Positions 56,678 to 64,000 of a stretch of DNA of 64,000 nucleotides are shown here, one piece after another. The position numbers and the translations under genes were made by a program. The stretch's first letter is position 1. Every line of letters starts with the position of its first letter. Origin of the DNA: Pegoplata infirma (Eukaryota; Arthropoda; Insecta; Diptera; Anthomyiidae); NCBI GenBank assembly GCA_963921195.1, contig OY992540.1, positions 57,916,844 through 57,980,843 of the forward strand, given 5' to 3'. The notes beneath the pieces are model-generated. The model did not search any database and had not been told where the DNA came from. It saw nothing but the letters and a program-made list of their open reading frames with translations.

Positions 56678-57865
56678 GTGATTTACAAAAAGGACTATAT
56701 GAAAGAAATGGACAAACTACTTGAAGATAAAACTACATATAAATCAATAAGAACAGATCCAACAAAAAAGCTACAAAGAAAAAACAACAATATGATAACA
56801 GATCTATACAAACAAAAATATATTACAAAATATGAAAAAATTCACTTGACTTCAAACTCAGCCACGGCCCCTAGATTGTATGGCCTACCAAAAATCCACA
56901 AGCCAAATACAACCCTGCGACCAATTTCATCATCCGTAGAAGTGCCGTGTTACAACCTGTCCAAATATATTGGGAACATTTTAAAGAACATCATATTAGA
57001 TAAATACAATATAAAAAACTCATTGGAATTGAAAACGAAACTAAAGGAAATAACGCTAGATGATGACGAAATTTTAATTTCTTTAGACGTGGTATCGTTA
57101 TTCACAAACATACCGATTCATTTAGCCATAAGTAACATAATGAATAATTGGAATAATTTAAAAAGCCATACTAAAATACCCAGGTCCCATTTTCTTAATT
57201 TACTAAAATTCTGTTTAAATGATAACAATTACTTTATCTATGGGGAAACGTATTATAACCAGACATATGGCATGCCTATGGGTAATCCGTTATCACCAAC
57301 GATAGCAGACATAGTCCTGGACAATATGCTGGAGAAAGCCACTGAAGACCTAAGAAAGAAGAATATAAATATAAAACTCATTTCAAAATACGTTGATGAC
57401 CTATTTGCCATCATTAAGAAAAGTGATGAAGAACTTATTTTAAACACATTCAACAGCTACCATAAGAAAATCAAATTTACGATTGAAAAGGAACAGAACA
57501 ATGCGATCCCCTATTTAGATATGAAGATCTATAGGGAGAATAATAAAATCATAACTGATTGGTACACTAAATCTATTGCATCAGGTCGTTTAATTAACTA
57601 TCACTCAACGCAACCTATGAAACAAAAAACAAACACTGCAATAAACTTAATTAAAAAAGTTGACCTATTAAGTGATAATAAATTTAAAGACAAAAATTTA
57701 AAAATAGTTAAAAATATTTTAGCAACAAATAATTATCCGACTAATATTATTAACAATTTAATACACAAAGCAATAAATGAAGAAACTAGGGAACAAATCA
57801 CCAACAATACATCTGGCATCACCAAAAAATTCTACAGTCTCTCATATATACCCAAACTTACATAG
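56678..57865 (+). CDS. Penelope-type reverse transcriptase (stop-truncated)
   Basis: This 395-codon frame encodes the RT of a Penelope-like retroelement, which copies element RNA at a nicked target. Visible: fingers region with RLYGLPKIHKPNTTLRPIS (about residues 66-84); motif A ISLDVVSLFTNIP with Asp137; motif B YGMPMGNPLSPTIADIVLD (197-215); catalytic motif C KYVDD (237-241); motif D/E region AIPYLDMKIY (276-285). All catalytic aspartates are present. The ATG is only the first methionine in an open frame that extends upstream to 56,501, and the PLE N-terminal motif lies before it, so this start is arbitrary. The TAG end is not the natural C terminus, since the same frame continues into the linker and endonuclease. 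Whether the protein is made is unknown. Confidence 0.9.
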   Translation: MIYKKDYMKEMDKLLEDKTTYKSIRTDPTKKLQRKNNNMITDLYKQKYITKYEKIHLTSNSATAPRLYGLPKIHKPNTTLRPISSSVEVPCYNLSKYIGNILKNIILDKYNIKNSLELKTKLKEITLDDDEILISLDVVSLFTNIPIHLAISNIMNNWNNLKSHTKIPRSHFLNLLKFCLNDNNYFIYGETYYNQTYGMPMGNPLSPTIADIVLDNMLEKATEDLRKKNINIKLISKYVDDLFAIIKKSDEELILNTFNSYHKKIKFTIEKEQNNAIPYLDMKIYRENNKIITDWYTKSIASGRLINYHSTQPMKQKTNTAINLIKKVDLLSDNKFKDKNLKIVKNILATNNYPTNIINNLIHKAINEETREQITNNTSGITKKFYSLSYIPKLT

Positions 57866-58015
57866 AGTAAACAAATGAGGGATATAATCGAAGATGATAC
57901 AGTATCATTGGCTCACAAACCAAATAAAACAACAAACGCACTATTTACACAAACAAAAAGTAAAATAGAAAAATATGATCGTAGCAATGTAGTGTACGAA
58001 ATCAAATGTAATGGT

Positions 58016-58814
58016 CAGAGATGCCAACTATTTGAGAGCAAAACGCGCACAAAAATTTTATAAACGGGTAAAAACGCGTTAATTTGCTTGAAAAAAAGGG
58101 TAAAAAAGCACTGGACCGTTTTTGTAAATATGTAGATAAAAAAGTAAAGATAATATTTTTATTCAAACTAAATTTTTTGATAAGTTTGTTGGTTAAAATT
58201 TTGAGCAACCGATGTAAATCGTTGTACAATTTTACACGGTCTGCATTTTCCGCTTCAAAAGCCAAATTTAGTCTTTGAACTTCACCCAGAACAGAATTCA
58301 AATATTAAACCAAAATAAAAAAAACCTACAAGGAATGGTATTTTTTTAGAGGTTGGTTTAGTTCTTCAAGAGAAATCTTTTTCCCCTTAGTCCGATTTGC
58401 CCATTTTTCCGAACTTAATACGACCAATGTTGATTGTCCGTAATAATATATTCGTTCCATATTTCAGGCGTTTAGCTCTTAGTTTGAACTGCATACTGAT
58501 TTTCACAGACAGACAGGCGACCGACAGACGGACATTCAAAAAATGTATTTGAATCGATCATAAATCAATAAAATATATAATTTGTGGAGTTTCCGACTAA
58601 TATTTCGATGCGTTTCACTCGAAATAACAAAGAAATACTTTGTTTGGAGGCTATAAAAATTAATTTTAAAAAGCACTAAAAGCACCAACTGAAAATTTAA
58701 AAAAGCACCAAGTTAGTGCGTTTTTCTAATTTGGCACTAGGCCAAAACATTTCGCGTTTTGACACATCAAAAAGCACTAGATCTAGCGCGAAAAGCACTA
58801 AGTTGGCATCCCTG
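58016..58814. mobile_element. hAT MITE copy 1 in the PLE, 8-bp TSD GTAATGGT
   Basis: Ends CAGAGATGCCAACT and the complement of CAGGGATGCCAACT. GTAATGGT flanks both (58,008-58,015; 58,815-58,822). 799 bp without a transposase. The interior includes a fragment of the ATACCCTCC family (about 58,340-58,655: GAGGTTGGTTTAGTTCTTCA, GACAGACAGGCGACC). Element plus one TSD is 807 bp, a multiple of three. Confidence 0.9.
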
Positions 58815-59033
58815 GTAATGGTAATGATGACGAAGCGTGCGGTAAAGTGTACGTTGGAACCACCAAAAGAAATTTAGCTACAAGAATAAATGAACATAAA
58901 ACAGACATAGAAAAACTTAAATACTCAACAGCATTAGCCCTACACTGTATTGATCAAAAGCATAACCCGAACTTAGACGATGTTAAGGTATTAGATGTGG
59001 AGAGAAAGGTAAACAAAAGATATACACTGGAAA

Positions 59034-59801
59034 CAGGGATGCCAACTTAGTGCTTTTCGCGCTAGATCTAGTGCTTTTTGATGTGTCAAAACGCGAAAAT
59101 TTTTGGCCTAGTGCGAAATTATAAAAACGCACTAAATTGGTGCTTTATATATTTTCAGTTGGTGCTTTTAGTGCTTTTTAAAATAAATTTTTATAGCCTC
59201 CAAACAAAGTATATTTCAAGTGTAACGTATCGAACTATTAGTCGGAGACTTTACAAAGTATATTTGATTTATGATTTATGATCGATTCAAGGACATTTTT
59301 TGAATGTCCGTCTGTCTGTCTGTGAAAAGCAGTATGCAGTTCAAACTAAAATATGGAACGAACATATTATTATGGTCAATGACCATTGGTCGTATTAACT
59401 TCGGAAAAAAATGGGAAAATCGGACTAAGGGGAAAATGTTTTCTCTTGAAAAACTAAACCAACTTCTAAAAAAAAACGCCATTCTTTGTAGGTTTTTTTT
59501 TTTATTTTGGCTTAATATTTAAATTCTGTTCTGGGTGAAGTTCAAAAACTAAACTTGGCTTTTGAAGCGGAAAATGCAGACCATGTAAAATTGTAAAACG
59601 ATTTATATCGGTTGCTCAAAATTTTAACCAACAAACTTATCAAAAATTTTGTTTGAATAAAAATATTATTTTTTTACTTTTTTATCTATTTACAAAAACT
59701 GTCCAGTGCTTTTTTACCCTTTTTTTCAAACAAATTTACGCGTTTTTACCCGTTTATAAAATTTTTGTGCGCGTTTTGCTCTCAAATAGTTGGCATCTCT
59801 G
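59034..59801. mobile_element. hAT MITE copy 2 in the PLE, inverted, 8-bp TSD ACTGGAAA
   Basis: Same element as 58,016-58,814 in the opposite orientation: ends CAGGGATGCCAACT and the complement of CAGAGATGCCAACT. ACTGGAAA flanks both (59,026-59,033; 59,802-59,809). 768 bp. The captured ATACCCTCC-family fragment lies at about 59,170-59,490, mirrored. A different TSD from copy 1 shows an independent insertion. Confidence 0.9.
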
Positions 59802-59890
59802 ACTGGAAAGTTTACGAATACAGGAGAGACAAGACTCAGCTGTAAACAAAAAAGACGATAAGGACCGAACTAATGCAAATTATACAATTG

Positions 59891-60240
59891 CAATATTATA
59901 AATTAGTCCATTTTCAACTGTGATATAGCATTAAGGAAAAATTTAACCTGTGATATTTTATTTTTTTTTAGTAATTATACATTTTTTTTTTTTGTTTTAT
60001 TTTTGTGTTTAATTGTACTTTGTGTATTTTTCAAAACAAATTTAAATTAAAATTTAAAATGTGAATGCAGATTTAAGATTTTATGTAAGTTGAATTGTTC
60101 TTTACATGTTATTGTATATGGTTGATGTGTTTTTATATTATTGCTTTTTATAATTTGTGGTTGCCAGATTCAATAAAACTAATCCCTGAAGAGGTAGGAA
60201 AACAACCTACGAAACGTCGGAGAAAAATATGAAATAAGTC
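59891..60240 (+). other. PLE 3' untranslated region and 3' end
   Basis: AT-rich sequence follows the PLE stop codon. It ends with the hammerhead-like motif and GAAATAAGTCTTTTATTTGC. The exact end of the element is not marked by a TSD that I can identify. Confidence 0.55.
60183..60221 (+). ncRNA. hammerhead-ribozyme-like motif at the PLE 3' end
   Basis: The order of elements is that of a type I hammerhead: stem I strand TCC; core CTGAAGA (60,186-60,192); stem II GTAGG / CCTAC with a 7-base loop (60,194-60,210); core GAA (60,211-60,213); minimal stem III AC/GT (60,214-60,217); cleavage C at 60,218; stem I strand GGA. PLEs are known to carry minimal hammerheads in their terminal repeats. One unpaired G (60,193) precedes stem II and stem III has no loop, so activity alone or as a dimer is uncertain. 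Confidence 0.6.
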
Positions 60241-60780
60241 TTTTATTTGCATATAGGATATAATTTGACCTTGAAAGCCTGATTGGAAATTCCAAAAAAC
60301 GTTAGATAATAGAGAAAAAGGTCGATAAAATTAAAATAATAAGAAATTTTCTTACTTACACTGAAAAAAAAAGTGCGAACTAGTTTTAAGGAAAAATTGA
60401 CATTAAATTAAAGACATGAAATTTTCTTTAATTTTAGTAAAATTTTCTTAAGAAATAGAAAATTTCATAGACTTAAAGAAAAATTAACTTTACTTGATAA
60501 CACCCAAAAATGTTGCTTCTTTAAAATATTAAAATTTTTTCTTTAACTTTTATTTCTTGAATCAAATAAAAAAATTCTTTAAAAATATTACACAAATATA
60601 AAAAAACACATTAAAGAAATTATTCTTGAAAACTATTATCATATACTTTAATATTATATTTTGAGGATGTTTATTCTGGCTCGAGGTCATTATTTTCTTT
60701 ACTAATTAAAACCATGATATTCTCATAGCATAATTTTCAAGAAAATTATTTTTTGTTTTAAATTTATTTATGTTGGTCAT
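60241..60780. other. AT-rich sequence with one MITE-like end
   Basis: TTACACTGAAAAAAAAAGTG near 60,357 resembles a MITE terminus, but no matching right end was found. The rest is rich in AATTTTCTTTAA-type words with no gene. Confidence 0.35.
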
Positions 60781-60782
60781 TT

Positions 60783-60838
60783 TTTCAAGACTTAATCGAC
60801 ACGTGTTTCGGAATTTGTCAGATTCCATTGTCAAGATT
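60783..60838 (-). ncRNA. degenerate hammerhead-like motif, opposite strand
   Basis: On the minus strand: stem I TAATC; core position TTGACAA; one unpaired T; stem II GGAAT / ATTCC with a 7-base loop; GAA; AC-ACGT-GT as stem III; C; stem I partner GATTA. Stems I and II differ in sequence from the motif at 60,183 yet form the same layout. Two core bases deviate from CUGANGA (C3 to U, G8 to A), so it should be inactive. It probably marks the 3' end of an older PLE on the minus strand. Confidence 0.45.
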
Positions 60839-60840
60839 AT

Positions 60841-61575
60841 TTAGCAAAAATAGAAACGATTTACTACAAAGTAGCAAACGAGTCTAATGACAAATCGTTT
60901 GTGCACAAACTAAAGTATTAATACATATTCGACTCTATCCACAATGTGAATTAGAACGACGAAGAAATTGTACTATAAGGCAACGATTGTCAATAACCAA
61001 CAAAAATATTTAAAACATTTTTACATATGATAGTCCATTGGACTTCAACAATATGTTTTTGTTGTTGTGATTGTAATAACACCACATTAGGGCTATTCAT
61101 CACTATGGCATGCCAACCATTATATTCAAATTCTGATTTATTTTTAATAAAAATTAATCAGAATACTTTAATATTAATATACTATAATAGATTTAAATAA
61201 GTATATATTAGTTTTAAGAAATGCCAACTCAAATTCGACCGAAATGAGTTTCCGATGGCAAATTGCTCCACTATGCAATACCCATCTGTGACAAAAATTT
61301 CAGATCAAAAAAATAATTTCTTTTCGTTTTACATACATTTTTGTTATTCTGCTATCTCAAAGTACATATTTTTTTGGTTAAAATAAATTCCAACTCCCAT
61401 TGTAAATTTCCAAAAATTTTTCAAATTTTTTTTAAAAAAAATAAGACTACATATCTTATTGCATTTGACATGCTGAACTCGAATCTGGTAAAGATTTTGA
61501 TGTCTAATGGCAAGTTTTCGAGATATTGCCATTTTGAAAATATCGGTAAAAAGTGTTTGCAAAAAAAATGCTTAT
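60841..61575. other. no gene seen
   Basis: On the minus strand this would be the body upstream of the degenerate hammerhead-like motif, but no RT or endonuclease words survive. A short open frame at 61,341-61,592 has no recognised motif. Confidence 0.4.
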
Positions 61576-61576
61576 A

Positions 61577-62471
61577 CAGGGTGGTCCAATAAGAAGTATC
61601 TTTTTAAAACATGCAATGAAATGAACAATACTCAATAAATTTGAAACCATATGGCTTTATTTGAAAGAGCAAATACTCCCATTATTTATGGCAAACGACT
61701 TCATTCATGCTGCTGCCTGGTTTAGCTCCGCAGTAGCTCATCCTCGACACTCATTTTTATGGTTCTATCTCGCGAATGGCTTGAACGATATTCGTCGAAA
61801 GGGCCTAGAATATTTCTGGATTTCCCATGTTGCATGAATCTTTAACGAGACCCCTCAAAAAAATTTCTAAAGGTTTTAATCGGCAGCTCTGAAATGATCA
61901 ACTGTCACCGCGAATATGGCTAAAAACACGATTTCCGAACTAAGTGCGCAAAATATCGATTGTTTGATGGACTGTGGGACATATTGCGACATCCTTCTGA
62001 AAATAAATGTCATCCAAGTTGATATATTCTATTACGGCCAACAAAAAGTCGGTAATCATGGCTGTGTAGCGCTCATCTTTGACGAAAATGAGGTTTTCAG
62101 CTGTATTTTTGAAAATATTGTGTAATGATGCTGATACTCAAATCTGTTGCTTCCTATAGATGAATTGGATTCTTTACAATACCATGCGAGTTTTACGATC
62201 CCAAGATGTAGCAATTTGTTTGTTAACATAACCTTATTTGAGTGCCTTATTTCGGTTAAAAACTTTTTTTCGAAAAACGTGCAGTTTGGCAGCGCAGTAC
62301 TGCGCTACAACGCGATACAGCGGAGCAAGCCGAGGACGCATCAAAGAAGTCGTTTGCCATAAAAAACGGGAATTTTTGCTCTTTCAAATAAAGCCATAAC
62401 ATTCCAAGAAAAGTTGAGTATTGATCATTTTATTGCATTTTTAAAAAGATACTTGTTATTGGACCACCCCT
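61577..62471. mobile_element. TA-flanked mariner-like element with ~150-bp inverted repeats
   Basis: Ends CAGGGTGGTCCAATAAG and the complement of AGGGGTGGTCCAATAAC, with TA on both sides (61,575-61,576; 62,472-62,473). Mirrored blocks include AAGTATCTTTTTAAAA, TTTGAAAGAGCAAA and TATGGCAAACGACTTC. 895 bp. Short frames inside do not show a DDE transposase, so it is non-autonomous or deleted. Superfamily from the TA target only. Confidence 0.65.
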
Positions 62472-62473
62472 TA

Positions 62474-64000
62474 TATATGTAACTTTCAAACAATTTATCA
62501 GATCGAAACATTATGAGCGGGGCAAATAAAGTCAATCATATAAGCTTTCAAAATAGCTAGTTTGGAGTGACCCATATACAATACATCATGAGTTACAGAG
62601 TGCCAAAGTTGACCACCCTGAGATTAAAAGGCTTTCGGAGCTAGTAACTTTTAAAAATATGCAAAGATTTTTAATTTTCTTTTAGTTTTTGCAATAACCG
62701 TACTAAGGATAACAAAATCCAAAAAAAAAAAATTATTTTTATTTTCCGACAAAATATGCCAACTCTAAAAAAAATATTTCTTTTCTTAACATAGTAATAA
62801 ATGCCATCTCTGACAAATACGCAAACAAGTGCAAAATATGAAATTTTTGGCATAGATAAAAATTATTTAGAAAATTTTAACCGTCTTATGGAAGGTACAT
62901 AGTTTATTTTTACAATAATATGCGAAATAACTAGTTTTTTAGCTCTCCTGAGAAGTAAGATTTTTAGAGTTGGAATTTACTGAATATAGTTCGACGATAT
63001 ATTAAAATCCAGACCTAAACTGCCGCACCAACAAAACAATATGTAACAGTTGGTCCAAGAAAAGAGCTAAATAAGCAAATTTTCATTTTCGAACGCAAAT
63101 ATCTCGATGGATACGTCGCTGGTTGTGTGACATGTCACTATTGAACCGGCACGGGTAGAGTTCCTAAGGGATTATCCAACAAAAGTGATAAGTATTTTTA
63201 TATGAAAGGTGTCGAATTTATGATAGTTTTTTTTGGGTCCAGGTGACATTTCATGTGTCCTACCATGGAACTATCACTTTTCCTGCAGGGATACGTTACC
63301 AAATAACATATTCTACAACAGGTTGTTTTAAAATCAAGACCAAAAAATTCTCCTGGGAATTTCCTATGCTGGAAGTATGTATGTAGACAAAAATAGTTTA
63401 ATTGCAACAATAAAGATTTGGTGTAATCTTCTATTAAAATTTTATAGAAATTAGCATCCTTAAAAAGATAGCTATGCATAAATAAACTAAATTAATAATT
63501 AAATTTCCATTTTCATTTCAGAATACATAATCCACCCACAACTAACTTATATGATCCTCCGATAACACCAAACAGCAAATATTTGAGAAAAATCCAAAAA
63601 CAATGGAAAACGACTTCAAACAAACTTTAAATAAAAAGCCGCTGTTAACAGCAATCGTTCGTATAAAATGCATTTGCCATTTTGTAATGCATAAAATTTT
63701 TTAAGTCAACAACAATGCATAATGTAAAATGATTTTTTTGCCTTTTTATTTTAATATTAAAACCGTGAGCAATGAAAGCGTTAAACTAACGTTTTCTTAA
63801 AGTATTTTTTTCAAGTTAAATATATTCAAAACATGGCTTAAACGTGAGCGTATATAACCTGGATGTTGTTGTACATGATGTACAACAACATAACTAAATA
63901 CGAATAACCAACACCAGAAATCTTCAAAAACAAAAAAAAAAATAGCATTCCATTGAAGTAGTGATAGGGGGATGCTTAAACTCTTTATTCTGAATATTTT
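62474..64000. other. no gene seen
   Basis: AT-rich, short frames only. CAAAGTTGACCACCCT near 62,604 recurs in similar form near 4,812 (AAAGTTGACCACCCTCC), a hint of one more dispersed repeat. The last 500 bp show no repeat words and may be unique sequence. Confidence 0.4.

Larger units (their letters stand above)
56501..59890 (+). mobile_element. Penelope-like element (PLE), coding part
   Basis: A PLE ORF: RT domain to 57,862, in-frame TAG at 57,863-57,865, linker and GIY-YIG region from 57,866, stop near 59,889. The frame is already open from 56,501 after a stop at 56,498 and holds the PLE N-terminal motif VITKSDKGNKT at about 56,641-56,675. The true start is therefore missing or altered and the element is probably 5' truncated. 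Two hAT MITEs (58,016-58,814; 59,034-59,801) interrupt the 3' part. Outside them only the single nonsense codon breaks the frame, so this copy is young compared with the LINE relics. Confidence 0.85.
57866..59890 (+). pseudogene. PLE linker and GIY-YIG endonuclease, interrupted twice
   Basis: In the same frame as the RT. The linker has VSLAHKPNKTTNALF (about 57,902-57,946) and the start of the endonuclease SNVVYEIKCNG (about 57,983-58,015). After the first MITE the frame gives KVYVGTTKRNLATRINEH (58,844-58,897), the YIG-like half of GIY-YIG with the conserved Arg and the EH pair, then a LEx terminus cut by the second MITE. The remaining codons resume at 59,810. GIY-YIG nucleases of PLEs nick target DNA. 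The interruptions make this copy non-functional. Confidence 0.85.

Noticed and set aside
61577..62471. A mariner transposase gene
   Set aside because: Frames inside show no D,D34D-type spacing or helix-turn-helix words; only the TA target and inverted repeats are supported.
1..64000. A novel multi-gene biological system
   Set aside because: No cluster of host or mobile genes other than retroelement ORFs could be found on either strand; the unusual content is structural (foldbacks, nests, a ribozyme-like motif).

Overview
The window is AT-rich eukaryotic DNA with no recognisable host gene. Its content suggests a fly (Diptera, possibly a calyptrate): decayed I/LOA/R1-type LINEs with RNase H, a jockey-type LINE tail, a Penelope-like element (PLE), many hAT-, mariner-, Harbinger- and Transib-like non-autonomous DNA elements, and a dispersed family whose ends read ATACCCTCC / GGAGGGTATAAAAA, which I know from fly genomes. 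The organism is an inference; no single-copy marker gene is present.

Layout. 0.2-1.8 kb: a dispersed repeat split by a MITE that is itself split off by a foldback element. 1.8-2.5 kb: a degenerate GTACTTTTTT array. 3.1-4.4 kb: two copies of the ATACCCTCC family, one carrying a LINE 3' end with a 10-bp target duplication (TSD). 4.8-15.7 kb: a LINE graveyard of RNase H, CCHC and RT fragments on both strands, including a ~350-bp tandem array. 15.9-22.5 kb: small MITEs, a nested GC-rich hairpin element and a tandem array. 22.9-25.3 kb: a 2.4-kb palindromic element with an 8-bp TSD. 25.7-33.8 kb: closely packed MITEs and foldbacks, tRNA-like fragments and a jockey tail with poly(A). 33.8-37.6 kb: decayed dispersed repeats. 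37.6-42.6 kb: degenerate satellite around a Transib-like element. 43.4-51.2 kb: foldbacks and TA-flanked MITEs nested in each other. 51.8-55.0 kb: a 3-kb foldback holding a hAT-like insertion and itself sitting in a dispersed repeat. 56.5-60.2 kb: the PLE. 61.6-62.5 kb: a TA-flanked mariner-like element.

The best coding sequence is the PLE. It has a reverse transcriptase with all core motifs, one in-frame stop, then a GIY-YIG endonuclease region interrupted by two copies of one hAT MITE in opposite orientations, each with a perfect but different 8-bp TSD. Its 3' end carries a hammerhead-ribozyme-like motif, and a second, degenerate motif of the same shape lies 0.6 kb away on the other strand.

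Nothing here looks like an operon, a CRISPR array or a defence locus. The value of the window is its insertion stratigraphy: many nests with intact target duplications and several large hairpin elements without genes. All family names are from motif recognition by eye; no database search was possible.
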